Below, one piece after another: positions 19,484-27,616 of a stretch of 64,000 nucleotides of DNA. Each line of letters opens with the position of its first letter. The stretch's first letter is position 1. Source of the stretch: Bradyrhizobium sp. AUGA SZCCT0176 (GTDB taxonomy: Bacteria; Pseudomonadota; Alphaproteobacteria; Rhizobiales; Xanthobacteraceae); assembly GCF_018130145.1 (NCBI RefSeq), contig NZ_JAFCMB010000001.1:868001-932000 (forward strand). Reading direction: 5' to 3'. The notes below the pieces were generated by a model. It ran no database searches. It was not told the origin of the DNA and was given only the letters and a program-made list of their open reading frames with translations. Both the position numbers and the translations under genes were made by a program.

Positions 19484-19670
19484 AGCGTTTTCGAGCGAAG
19501 CATGCCCTCGGACTTGATCCGGGGGTGGAATCCGGTTCGCGTTAAGAAAATGCGTCAGAAAAAATAGCGCGTTTTGAAGCGAAGCCTGTCCCGCCAATGA
19601 TGCGGGGCGGGTTCCGGTTTGTGTCCCAAAATTTCTGTCAAAGAAAACGCGCAAAGAAAACACGTCCGAA
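19481..19670 (+). repeat. degenerate family E repeat cluster
   Basis: It starts TAGAGCGTTTTCGAGCGAAG like the full family E unit but is interrupted by CATGCCCTCGGACTTGATCC and followed by a second partial unit (GCGTTTTGAAGCGAAGCC, GGTTCCGGTTTGTGTC, GAAAACGC). The remaining sequence up to 19806 shows no gene; it should hold the promoter of the DUF992 gene. Confidence 0.55.
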
Positions 19671-19806
19671 AAAAGGCGTGTCAAATCACATCACGCTTAG
19701 ACTGCATGATGTTTTGAAGTCTTCTTTTTGCAAAGCGCCATGTTTTGAACACGGCGCTTCCTTCCTGTCCGCCGCACACATTCAGTTCATCAAGCGGGGA
19801 CGACAC

Positions 19807-20337
19807 ATGCTTTTCGGAAAACGCCTTACGACCTTCGGCATCGCCATCGCGGCGCTGATTACGCCGATCGCGAGCGCAGATGCGGCACCGCCGGTTCGCG
19901 CCGGCGTCCTGCAATGCCAGGGCGGCCAGAATGTCGGCTTTGTCGTCGGCTCCGTGACCAGCCTCGAATGCGTGTTCAAGAGCGAAGGCCGCCGGCCGGA
20001 ACCCTACATTGCCACCGTGCGCCGCTACGGCCTCGATCTCGGCATCACCGCGCAGACACAATTGGCCTGGGCGGTGAACGCGCCGAACAGCCGGGTCAGC
20101 CGCGGCGATCTCGCCGGCAGCTATGGCGGCGTCGGCGCCAACGCGTCGGTCGGTATCGGCGGTGGTGGCAACTTCCTCGTCGGCGGTCCGGCCAATTCCT
20201 ACGCGCTGCAGCCGCTCAGCGTGCAGGGCCAGACCGGGCTGAACGTCGCCGCCGGGATTGCCGATATCCAGCTGGAGCCGTTCCGCGGCTACGGCCCTCC
20301 GCGCCGTCACCACCGCCGGCATCATCGCCGCGGCTGA
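19807..20337 (+). CDS. exported DUF992 protein with histidine/arginine-rich tail
   Basis: A 176-residue secreted or periplasmic protein. A signal peptide (residues 1-25, ending SADAA) is followed by a DUF992 domain: AGVLQCQGGQNVGFVVGS, LECVFKS, YGLDLGITAQTQLAWAV, GGGNFLVGGPANSYALQPLS and TGLNVAAGIADIQLE. Two cysteines in this domain could form a disulfide bond. The C-terminal tail PPRRHHRRHHRRG is unusual and strongly basic and could bind metal or polyanions. The role of DUF992 is unknown. A strong terminator follows. A paralogue lies immediately downstream. Confidence 0.82.
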   Translation: MLFGKRLTTFGIAIAALITPIASADAAPPVRAGVLQCQGGQNVGFVVGSVTSLECVFKSEGRRPEPYIATVRRYGLDLGITAQTQLAWAVNAPNSRVSRGDLAGSYGGVGANASVGIGGGGNFLVGGPANSYALQPLSVQGQTGLNVAAGIADIQLEPFRGYGPPRRHHRRHHRRG

Positions 20338-20352
20338 TCGATGGTTTTGATG

Positions 20353-20380
20353 AAAAGGCCCGCGAGAGCGGGCCTTTTTT
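20353..20380 (+). terminator. rho-independent terminator after the first DUF992 gene
   Basis: A GGCCCGC stem, GAGA loop and GCGGGCC are followed by six T residues, 16 bases after the stop codon. Confidence 0.85.
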
Positions 20381-20386
20381 ATCGCC

Positions 20387-20480
20387 GTCATTCCGGGGCG
20401 CGAAGCGAACCCGGAATCTCGAGATTCCCCGATGCGCAATTGCGCATCTGAGGTTCGTGCTTCGCACGCCCCGGAATGAC
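20387..20480. repeat. intergenic palindromic repeat, family C, copy 1
   Basis: It runs from GTCATTCCGGGGCG to CGCCCCGGAATGAC, with AACCCGGAATCTCGAGATTCC and a short GATGCGCAATTGCGCATC palindrome inside. A second copy is at 61278. Confidence 0.75.
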
Positions 20481-20597
20481 GAACCAAGGCCCAATCTGGA
20501 ACCGTCATCGTTGTTGTGCCATAGAAAACCGTGCGACCTCGCTCCTGCGCTCTCGCTTCCCTGCTCGCATCACATCGTTTCAGCCGGAGATTTCTTC

Positions 20598-21077
20598 ATG
20601 CGTCACTCCCTTCTCGCCGCTGCCGCCATCGCCGTGTGGGCCACCTCGATCGCCGGCGCCAACGCGCAGCAGGTGGCGCGGGTGCAGGTCGGCATTCTCG
20701 AATGCCGCGGCGGCGCCAGCGTCGGCTTCATCGTCGGATCCGTCACCAATCTCGGTTGCGTGCTGCGCGCCGACGGCATGCCGGAAGACCGTTACGTCGC
20801 CACCATCCGCAAAGTCGGCCTCGATCTCGGCATCACCCAGGAATCCGCGCTGGCCTGGGGCGTGTTCGCGCCGTCGGCGCAACTCGGACCGGGCGGCCTC
20901 TCCGGCGATTATGTCGGAGCGCAGGGCAGTGCCACGCTCGGCGTCGGCGTCGGCGGAAACGTGCTGGTCGGCGGTTCGGCAAACTCGATCGCGCTGCAGC
21001 CGCTGAGCCTGCAGGGCCAGGTCGGCGTCAGCATCGCCGCCGGATTGGAAAGCCTGGAGCTTCGGCCGGGGCGGTAA
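20598..21077 (+). CDS. exported DUF992 protein, paralogue of the preceding gene
   Basis: A 159-residue protein with a signal peptide (MRHSLLAAAAIAVWATSIAG ending ANAQQ) and a full DUF992 domain: VGILECRGGASVGFIVGS, LGCVLRAD, VGLDLGITQESALAWGVFAP, GGNVLVGGSANSIALQPLS and VGVSIAAGLESLELRPG. It shares the domain layout of the gene at 19807 but lacks the basic His/Arg tail. GGAGA precedes the ATG. The last 59 bases around its stop codon are repeated at 25884-25942, beyond the OMP/AraC block. The function is unknown. Confidence 0.85.
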   Translation: MRHSLLAAAAIAVWATSIAGANAQQVARVQVGILECRGGASVGFIVGSVTNLGCVLRADGMPEDRYVATIRKVGLDLGITQESALAWGVFAPSAQLGPGGLSGDYVGAQGSATLGVGVGGNVLVGGSANSIALQPLSLQGQVGVSIAAGLESLELRPGR

Positions 21078-21089
21078 CCGGGACAATCG

Positions 21090-21117
21090 AAAAAGGCCCG
21101 CGGAATGCGGGCCTTTT
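21090..21117. terminator. bidirectional terminator between DUF992 and OMP genes
   Basis: AAAAGGCCCGC, loop GGAAT, GCGGGCCTTTT. The A-rich and T-rich flanks allow termination from both sides, serving the rightward DUF992 gene and the leftward OMP gene. Confidence 0.8.
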
Positions 21118-21173
21118 GTTTGTCCGGTCTGTTCAGGAAATACTAAGACCTGAGGCTTTTCGCAATGCGCCGA

Positions 21174-22688
21174 TCAGTATCGGGCACTGACTGCGACCGG
21201 CGTCGGGTTGAAGTGATAGTTCACGCCGAACTTGATGAGGTGCAGGTCCTGCGGCATCTTGTCGAACTGAGTGGAAGAAGCGCCCGATCCTACGATGGGC
21301 GGAGCGTTGATGTTGCGAACGCCGGTCGCCGTCAGGTTCTGCGCAAGCATCTTGATGTAGTCGTATTCGAATTTGGCCGACCAGTTGCCGCCGAGGGCGT
21401 ACTCAACGCCGGCACCCGCCACGACTCCGGTGTGCAAGGCTTTGGCTTCCAGGTTGAAGACCGCGCCGAGATTTGGAGCGATCCGGGTGTCGGTAAGCGT
21501 GTGCCTCTCGTCAGCGAGCGCGACGCCGGCCTTGCCATACACCATCAGGCGGTCTGCAGTTACAAAACCTGCGCGCGCTGCCGCGATCGCAAGCCAATTG
21601 ATCTTTGTCTCGAAGTCAAAAGTCTGAGTGGCCGCACCAAAGTTAAGGACTGTTGTCTGACTGCCTTTGATGCCGGTCCACATCCATTCGCCTTCGACGC
21701 CGAAGACCAAAGTGCCTGCCTGCGCGTTGACCCCGACAGTTCCGCCGGCAAGCCATCCATTTGCATCATACTTTCCGGTTTGGGGATTTGCCGGATTGAA
21801 CAGATCGGGCCATTCCGCGTGGCCGAAACCGTATCCGCCCTGTACGCCGACATAGGCTCCCGACCAGTTGTATCCCGGCGCGGCCTTGACCGGCGCAAGA
21901 GTCAGATCCGTCTGAATTCCGCCAAAACGATAATTCACGCCGATCTTGCCGAGATGGAGCGCCTGCTCGATTGATGCGCCGGCCGCACCCAAGGGAGTTA
22001 CAACGCCATTGACGTTCGCCGTTCCAGTAAGTCCCGCCGTTCGGGTGCCGAGATGGACGTAGTTGTACTCGGCTTTGACCGACCAGTTGTTTCCCAACGC
22101 ATACTCCGTTCCGAAGCCGACAACGGGAGCCCATCGATGCTCGCTGCCGCTGCCTGAGGCCATTTCGGTAGAAGGAGCCAGAGGCGCGAAGCTCGAACTG
22201 CTAAAGCTGAAAGAATGCTTTTCCTGCGCGACTGCAAGGCCGCCCTTTGCGTAGACAAACCAACGGTCGGCAGCCAAACCGGCACGCCCCGTAAACGTCA
22301 CCAGGCCATTGATCTTCGAGCTAGCGGTGGCTTCTGTCTGGAATCCAAGGGGTGGTCCGCCGTTGAGAAGCAACTGCGAGCCACCAATGTCAGCCCACGA
22401 TCCGTCAAGCTCAAGGCCGAACACGAGGCTGCCGATTTGCTTGTTGATCCCGATCTGGCCGCCGGCGAGGAAACCCTTCGCAGTGAGATCGGCACCTAGC
22501 ACACCGGTCCAATCCTTCATGCCTCCGCCGTAGCCGGCATGCATACCGATATAGACGCCGCTCCAGTCGTAAAGGGCCGGCGCGATCGCCGCCGCCGGGC
22601 GAGGTCCGAGATCGGCCGCGAACCCGGCAGAGAGACTGCCCAATGAAATGGCAGCGGCTGCGAGCGTCGTCCGCGATAGATGATTCAT
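21174..22688 (-). CDS. two-barrel outer-membrane protein, Omp25/RopB-like, copy 1
   Basis: A 504-residue protein with a signal peptide (about 1-25, ending GFAAD) and two successive Omp25-like 8-strand barrel domains. The first runs from YDWSGVYIGMHAGYGGGMKD to HLGKIGVNYRFGG (about 38-258). The second runs from YNWSGAYVGVQGGYGFGH to HLIKFGVNYHFNP (about 272-495), with the terminal residues VAVSARY ending in an aromatic. Members of this family usually have one barrel of 200-300 residues, so this is a fusion or internal duplication. A close copy lies immediately upstream. The ATG at 22688 precedes the signal peptide. Confidence 0.85.
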   Translation of the reverse strand: MNHLSRTTLAAAAISLGSLSAGFAADLGPRPAAAIAPALYDWSGVYIGMHAGYGGGMKDWTGVLGADLTAKGFLAGGQIGINKQIGSLVFGLELDGSWADIGGSQLLLNGGPPLGFQTEATASSKINGLVTFTGRAGLAADRWFVYAKGGLAVAQEKHSFSFSSSSFAPLAPSTEMASGSGSEHRWAPVVGFGTEYALGNNWSVKAEYNYVHLGTRTAGLTGTANVNGVVTPLGAAGASIEQALHLGKIGVNYRFGGIQTDLTLAPVKAAPGYNWSGAYVGVQGGYGFGHAEWPDLFNPANPQTGKYDANGWLAGGTVGVNAQAGTLVFGVEGEWMWTGIKGSQTTVLNFGAATQTFDFETKINWLAIAAARAGFVTADRLMVYGKAGVALADERHTLTDTRIAPNLGAVFNLEAKALHTGVVAGAGVEYALGGNWSAKFEYDYIKMLAQNLTATGVRNINAPPIVGSGASSTQFDKMPQDLHLIKFGVNYHFNPTPVAVSARY

Positions 22689-22889
22689 GATGTCGCCCCC
22701 GAGCAATTCTGCGGATGAGTCCTGATCCTGAATCGTCAGGTCCGGGGTTCATCAGATCCTGTTTCATTCTTAGCGAGGCGCCCAAAATCGGTTTGTCCTC
22801 GTTGGCGCTCGATTTGCACGGCGTGGCATTAGCCGGCGATTGCCGGCGAGCGTTGCAATCGCGCCACGCTTTCTGTGCTTGGCCAACAG

Positions 22890-22917
22890 AAAAGGCCCGC
22901 GAAATGCGGGCCTTTTG
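22890..22917. terminator. duplicated terminator at the end of OMP copy 2
   Basis: The hairpin AAAGGCCCGC-GAAAT-GCGGGCCTTT is the duplicated counterpart of the one at 21090. Here it has only the leftward OMP copy 2 to terminate, since no rightward gene precedes it. Confidence 0.75.
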
Positions 22918-22972
22918 TTTGTCCGGTCTGTTCAGGAAATACCAAGACCTGAGGCTTTTCGCGATGCGCTGA

Positions 22973-24487
22973 TCAGTATCGGGCACTGACTGCGACCGGC
23001 GCCGGGCTGAAGTGATAGTTCACGCCGAACTTGATCAGGTGCAGGTCCTGCGGCATCTTTGAGAACTGGCCGGCAAGAGCGACCGATTGCACGATGGGCG
23101 GGACGTTCACGCTCTGGGTGCCCGTCGCCGTAAAGTTCTGCGCAAGCATCTTGATGTAGTCGTACTCGAATTTGGCCGACCAATTGCCGCCGAGGGCGTA
23201 CTCAATGCCGGCACCCGCCACGAGTCCGGTGTGCAGGGCTTTGGCTTCCAGGTTGAGTACCGAACTGAAACCTGGATCGATCGTGCTTTGAGTAAGCGTG
23301 TGCCTCTCGTCAGCGAGCGCGACGCCGGCCTTGCCATAGACCAGCAGGCGGTCGGCGGCCACAAAACCGGCGCGCGCTGCCGCGATCGCAAGCCAATTGA
23401 CCTTTGTCTCGAGGCCGGTCTGCGTTACTCCCACGCCAAAATCAAAAACCGTTGTCTGATTGCCTTTGATGCCGGTCCACATCCATTCGCCTTCGACGCC
23501 GAAGACGAATGAGCCTGCCTGCGCATTGACCCCGACGGTTCCGCCGGCAAGCCATCCGTTCACATCATACTTTCCGGTTTGGGGATTCGCCGGATCGAAC
23601 AGGTCGGGCCATGCCTTGTGGCCGAAGCCGTATCCGCCCTGAACGCCGACATAGGCGCCCGACCAGTTGTATCCTGGCGCGGCCCTGACCGGTGCGAACG
23701 TCGGATCGGTCTGAATTCCGCCAAAACGATAATTCGCGCCGATCTTGACGAGATGGAGCGCCTGCTCGATTGGCACGTTGGTCGGATCAAGGGGAGCTGC
23801 GAGGCCATTGAAGTTCGCCGTTCCGGTAAATCCCACCGTTCTGTTGCCCAGGTGGACGTAGTCGTACTCGGCCTTGACTGACCAGTTGTTTCCTAACGCA
23901 TACTCCGTTCCGAAGCCGACGGTGGGAGCCCATCGATGCTCGCTGCCGCTGCCAGAGATGGCGGCGGTAAACGGAGGTGCTGGCGGGAAGTTAAAACTGT
24001 TATTGCCGAAAGAATGCCTTTCCTGCGCGAGGGCGAGGCCGCCCTTGGCATAGACGAACCAACGGTCGGCGGCCAAACCGGCACGCCCCGTCAACGTCAC
24101 AAGGCCATCGATCTTCGATCGGCCGGTGATGTCTACCTGGAAGCCAGCGGCCGGTCCGCCGTTGGAAAGTAGTTGCGAGCCCCCAATGTCGGCCCACGAT
24201 CCATCAAGCTCCAGGCCGAACACCAGGCTGCCGATCTGCTTGTTGCTTCCGATCTGGCCGCCGGCGAGGAAACCCTTCGCAGTGAAATCGTTCCCCAACG
24301 CTTGGGTCCAATCCTTCATGCCTCCGCCGTAGCCGGCATGCAGACCGACATAGACACCGCTCCAGTCGTAAAAGGCCGGCGCAATCGGCGCCGCCGGGCG
24401 CGGTCCGAGATCGGCCGCGAACCCGGCAGAGAGACTGCCCAATGAAATGGCGGCGGCTGCGAGCGTCGTCCGCGATACATAATGCAT
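22973..24487 (-). CDS. two-barrel outer-membrane protein, Omp25/RopB-like, copy 2
   Basis: A 504-residue paralogue of the gene at 21174 with the same two-barrel architecture, the same signal peptide (SRTTLAAAAISLGSLSAGFA) and the same length. Differences cluster in loop-like stretches, for example FGNNSFNFPPAPPFTAAISG in the first barrel and SVNVPPIVQSVALAGQFSKM near the end, as expected for surface loops under diversifying change. The start at 24487 mirrors copy 1. It is divergent from the AraC-type gene, with a 316-base intergenic region homologous to the one upstream of copy 1, so both copies probably share promoter elements. Confidence 0.85.
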   Translation of the reverse strand: MHYVSRTTLAAAAISLGSLSAGFAADLGPRPAAPIAPAFYDWSGVYVGLHAGYGGGMKDWTQALGNDFTAKGFLAGGQIGSNKQIGSLVFGLELDGSWADIGGSQLLSNGGPAAGFQVDITGRSKIDGLVTLTGRAGLAADRWFVYAKGGLALAQERHSFGNNSFNFPPAPPFTAAISGSGSEHRWAPTVGFGTEYALGNNWSVKAEYDYVHLGNRTVGFTGTANFNGLAAPLDPTNVPIEQALHLVKIGANYRFGGIQTDPTFAPVRAAPGYNWSGAYVGVQGGYGFGHKAWPDLFDPANPQTGKYDVNGWLAGGTVGVNAQAGSFVFGVEGEWMWTGIKGNQTTVFDFGVGVTQTGLETKVNWLAIAAARAGFVAADRLLVYGKAGVALADERHTLTQSTIDPGFSSVLNLEAKALHTGLVAGAGIEYALGGNWSAKFEYDYIKMLAQNFTATGTQSVNVPPIVQSVALAGQFSKMPQDLHLIKFGVNYHFSPAPVAVSARY

Positions 24488-24803
24488 AGTGTCACCCCCG
24501 AACAATTCTGCGGATGAGTCCTGGTCCTCAAAGCGTCAGGCCCGGATTCATCAGGTCGCGTTTCATCAAGTCTCGGTGCACTCTTACCAAGCCGCGCAGA
24601 GTGGGATTGTCCTCAGTGGCTCCTGATTTGCACCGCGTGGCATCGCCTCCTGATTGCTGGCGAGCGTTGCAATCGCGCCACGGGTTGCGAAACTGGCTGG
24701 CACAATTGGTTCAACTGGCACTGTCTGGATCGTGCCGATGCAGCTATTTTGACTTGATCGGGATCTGCTCGAAGCGAAGCGAATTTTGAAGGCATCGCAG
24801 GCG

Positions 24804-25823
24804 ATGGACGTTGATGAGTTGGGCGGAAAGGCCGTTGGCGGCAGGATCCAGAAAGTTGTTTTTGCGTCGGAGCAACTTCCGTCCCATCTGAACGATCAGG
24901 AAAAATTCTCGCTTTGGCTGGATCAGTGGAATGCGCTTTACGGTTCGGTCGATCTCCAGCGTGCGGAAGACCGCCCGTTCACGGTGAACCTTGAATTCGT
25001 GCCGATCGGCGCGGTCGGTATCGGTCGGCTCGACGGCAGCATCGATCGGATGAGGCGCAGCCAGCGCGACGTCGCTTCCGATGGTGCGGACAATTTTTGC
25101 GTCGCGCTTTATAACGGTCGCTCCGATATAATCAGCATCCAGAACGGGCAGGAGGCGACGATCAACCGCGACGCAGCGGTGCTTCTGACTGCCGAACCCG
25201 GCGAGATGCTCGTAGGTCCGGAAAATGGCTGGTATGCGATCAATATTTCGCGCGCCCGGCTTCTTGCATTGGTCCCAAACGCTGACGACCTCATAGGCAA
25301 GCCGCTCGATGCGTCCTCACCGGCATTGCGTCATCTCGGCCGGTACGTCGAGTTTCTCATGGGCCTGAAGCAGGAAAGCGATCCGGCGCTCGACCGGCGC
25401 ATCGAGACGATGCTTGTCGATCTCATCGCACTTGCGCTCGGCGCGCGCGGCGATCCGTCGGAGATTGCCGTGACCCGCGGCCTGCGCGCAGCACGATTGC
25501 ACGACGTTCTTGCGGCCATTAAATCGGGCTTTCACGATCCGGAATTCTCGTCGCAGAGCGTTGCGCAGCGTTTGGGCCTGTCGCGTCGTTACGTGAACGA
25601 TCTTTTGGCCGAAAGCGGATCGAGCTTCGCCGAGCGCGTGCTTGAGATGCGGCTGCATGAGGCCAGGGTGATGCTGATGGATGCAGCCCACGATCGATTG
25701 AAGGTGAGCGAAATTGCATGGACCTGCGGGTTCAACGAGGTCCCTTACTTCAATCGCCGCTTTCGCCGCCGTTTCGGCATGACGCCGACGGATCTACGCG
25801 AAGCGTCGCGGCGCGCAAAATAA
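24804..25823 (+). CDS. AraC-family transcriptional regulator
   Basis: A 339-residue regulator. The N-terminal 200 residues resemble the FeaR-type AraC-binding-like domain (SEQLPSHLNDQEKFSLWLDQ, GWYAINISRARLLALVPNAD). The C-terminal 100 residues carry the double helix-turn-helix: SQSVAQRLGLSRRYVNDLLA and KVSEIAWTCGFNEVPYFNRR, ending FGMTPTDLREA. The ATG at 24804 is preferred over an upstream in-frame TTG. It is divergent from OMP copy 2, so regulation of the two OMP genes is a reasonable inference. A 59-bp DUF992 3' remnant lies 60 bases downstream. Confidence 0.87.
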   Translation: MDVDELGGKAVGGRIQKVVFASEQLPSHLNDQEKFSLWLDQWNALYGSVDLQRAEDRPFTVNLEFVPIGAVGIGRLDGSIDRMRRSQRDVASDGADNFCVALYNGRSDIISIQNGQEATINRDAAVLLTAEPGEMLVGPENGWYAINISRARLLALVPNADDLIGKPLDASSPALRHLGRYVEFLMGLKQESDPALDRRIETMLVDLIALALGARGDPSEIAVTRGLRAARLHDVLAAIKSGFHDPEFSSQSVAQRLGLSRRYVNDLLAESGSSFAERVLEMRLHEARVMLMDAAHDRLKVSEIAWTCGFNEVPYFNRRFRRRFGMTPTDLREASRRAK

Positions 25824-25883
25824 GGGGTGGCGATCCACGGTTCGGCGAACTTCAATCGCGCGCGGCCGGGCGTGCGGTACCCG

Positions 25884-25942
25884 GCCGGCGTCAGCATCGC
25901 CGCCGGATTGGAAAGCCTGGAACTTCGGCCGGGAAGGTAACC
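25884..25942 (+). repeat. 59-bp remnant of the DUF992 gene 3' end
   Basis: It matches bases 21021-21079 at about 55 of 59 positions, including the codons for GVSIAAGLESLELRPGR, the TAA stop and the following CC. The reading frame is not continued upstream. Together the two copies form direct repeats bracketing the OMP1-OMP2-AraC block (4.86 kb apart). Confidence 0.8.
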
Positions 25943-25968
25943 TTGGTCTGGATTCACGGCAGCCAATC

Positions 25969-26014
25969 TTGACAGTGACGGTGGCTGGCCTTAAAAAGAA
26001 TAGACGTTCTTTTT
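25969..26014 (+). promoter_or_regulatory. sigma-70-like promoter with overlapping operator palindrome
   Basis: The -35 element TTGACA (25969-25974) is separated by 17 bases from a -10-like TAAAAA (25992-25997). An inverted repeat AAAAAGAA-TAGACG-TTCTTTTT (25993-26014) covers the -10 and start region. The layout suits repression by the TetR-type protein encoded downstream. GAGGAG for the methyltransferase gene follows at once. Confidence 0.6.
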
Positions 26015-26026
26015 GAGGAGAGCCAG

Positions 26027-26905
26027 ATGCGCAGTCAGGAAGTCAGTCGGACCGCGGAATTCATGGCGGTGTTTCGTGCCTCCGAACATGCCAAGGCGCC
26101 GAACTCGCGCGCCTTTGCCGATCCGCTCGCGGCCGCTCTGTTACCGAGTGAACTGCGACTGGCGGCAAAACTTTTCGGTTTGCGCCCGGCGGCGGCACTG
26201 TTGAACAACTATATCGACCGCCGCTGGCCTGGCGCGCGAACCTCCGGTATCGCCCGCACCAAATTGATTGACGACTGGATTGTGCAGGCGGCGGCCGAGA
26301 TCGATCAGGTGGTGCTGCTCGGCGCTGGTTTCGACACCCGCGCCTGGCGTCTGGACGCGCTCGCGACCGCCCGGATATTCGAAGTGGACCATCCCAATAC
26401 CGCCAGAGTGAAGCAGGCGCGGCTGCGCTCGGCGCAAGCCGATTTGCGAAAGGTGACGTTCGTCAAGGTCGATTTCGAAGTCGACGACTACGATAAATTG
26501 CTTCGCGCCGCGGGCTTCGACGCATCGCGTCCCGCGATCGTGGTGTGGGAAGGCGTGAGCCAATATCTCACCGGCGAAGCGGTATGCGGTGTGATGCGTT
26601 GGGCGGGCCGCCTTGCGCCGGGAAGCCGCTTCATCTTCACCTATGTCCACGAGGGGGTGTTGAACGGTTCGGTCGCTTTCGCGGGCGCCGAAAAGGCCAT
26701 CGCCAAAGTGGACGGAACCGGCGAGCCGTGGCGGTTCGGGCTGCTGCCCGAACAACTGGCCGCGTTCCTGCGCGAACGTGGACTTGTGCTAATGAGCGAT
26801 CTCGGGGCCGACGAATATCGCGCGAAAGTGATGGGTGCGCAGAGCCGTCAAATGCCGGGCTACAGTTTCTATCACACGGTGCTGGCGGAAGTGCCACGTG
26901 CCTAG
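26027..26905 (+). CDS. class I SAM-dependent methyltransferase (leucine carboxymethyltransferase-like)
   Basis: A 292-residue methyltransferase of the LCMT/TIGR00027 type. The SAM-binding motif I is VVLLGAGFDTRAWRLD (residues 95-110) and the acidic loop is RIFEVDHPNT. The segment AIVVWEGVSQYLTGEAV is the conserved post-I region of this group, and EWYF-like GEPWRFGLLPEQL follows. The ATG has GAGGAG before it. Its stop codon overlaps the GTG start of the TetR gene by 8 bases. It acts on a small carboxylate or O/S acceptor, identity unknown. Confidence 0.85.
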   Translation: MRSQEVSRTAEFMAVFRASEHAKAPNSRAFADPLAAALLPSELRLAAKLFGLRPAAALLNNYIDRRWPGARTSGIARTKLIDDWIVQAAAEIDQVVLLGAGFDTRAWRLDALATARIFEVDHPNTARVKQARLRSAQADLRKVTFVKVDFEVDDYDKLLRAAGFDASRPAIVVWEGVSQYLTGEAVCGVMRWAGRLAPGSRFIFTYVHEGVLNGSVAFAGAEKAIAKVDGTGEPWRFGLLPEQLAAFLRERGLVLMSDLGADEYRAKVMGAQSRQMPGYSFYHTVLAEVPRA

Positions 26906-27497
26906 GATCAGCGCGGCACGGGCCAGTGCCCAGCGTGAACGCATTCTCGATGCCGCGCTGACCTGTTTTGCGCGCGAAGGTTTTCACGCCGCGACGATGC
27001 AGGACATCGTCGCCGAATCCGGTCTCAGTCCGGGGGCCATCTACGGATACTTCAAAGGCAAGACCGAAGTGGTGATGGCGATCGCCTCCGAACGGCACGC
27101 GATGGAGCGGCTGCGCATGCAGCATGCGCTGACCGCGGCCGATCTCGATACCAGTCTGGTGCGCCTGGTCGAAGGTTTTGTGCTGGGTTTGCGCGATCCC
27201 CAGGAAAAAAGATGGCGCAAGCTCGCGGTGCAGCTATGGGCGGAGAGCCTGTCCAATCCGCGATTAAAGCGCGAGGCCCTGGCAGGCGTCAGCCAGGCGG
27301 TCGAGATATTGTCGCCGATGATCCGCAAGGCGCAGCGCGAGGGACGGTGGCCACGGAACCTCGACCCGGAATCGGCCGCGCGTGTCATGATCGCCGTTCT
27401 GCAGGGTATCTCCCTGCAACTGGCCTGGGACGACGCGATCGATATAGCCGGTTTTGCATCGGCGTTGCGGATCATGATCGACCCGCCCGCGGTCTGA
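26898..27497 (+). CDS. TetR/AcrR-family regulator coupled to the methyltransferase
   Basis: A 199-residue TetR-type repressor. The HTH is [20 protein letters not shown], then DIVAESGLSPGAIYGYFKGK. The rest is the helical ligand-binding domain, with a TetR_C_6/BetI-like WAESLSNPRLKREAL stretch. The start is a GTG at 26898 inside the end of the methyltransferase gene. The two genes form a translationally coupled operon controlled by the palindrome at 25993 (inference). The inducer is unknown. Confidence 0.85.
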   Translation: MPRISAARASAQRERILDAALTCFAREGFHAATMQDIVAESGLSPGAIYGYFKGKTEVVMAIASERHAMERLRMQHALTAADLDTSLVRLVEGFVLGLRDPQEKRWRKLAVQLWAESLSNPRLKREALAGVSQAVEILSPMIRKAQREGRWPRNLDPESAARVMIAVLQGISLQLAWDDAIDIAGFASALRIMIDPPAV

Positions 27498-27616
27498 TGG
27501 TCCCGACTCGCACTGCACCGCAGCGATGATTTTCTGACTTGCCAAATCGTCGCGGCGGGCGGAGCATCTGATCCGCCGACCCAATCATGGGCCGAGCTCC
27601 AAACAAGGAGGCGGCA

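Larger units (their letters stand above)
21085..24690. repeat. tandem duplication, two 1.8-kb units each with an OMP gene
   Basis: Unit 1 (about 21085-22885) and unit 2 (about 22885-24690) match in order: terminator hairpin, the tail TGTCCGGTCTGTTCAGGAAA, a 504-residue OMP gene, and an upstream region with AATTCTGCGGATGAGTCCTG and GCGAGCGTTGCAATCGCGCC. Start and stop codons of the two genes are both offset by exactly 1,799 bases. Divergence is concentrated in short variable stretches within the genes. Confidence 0.85.
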
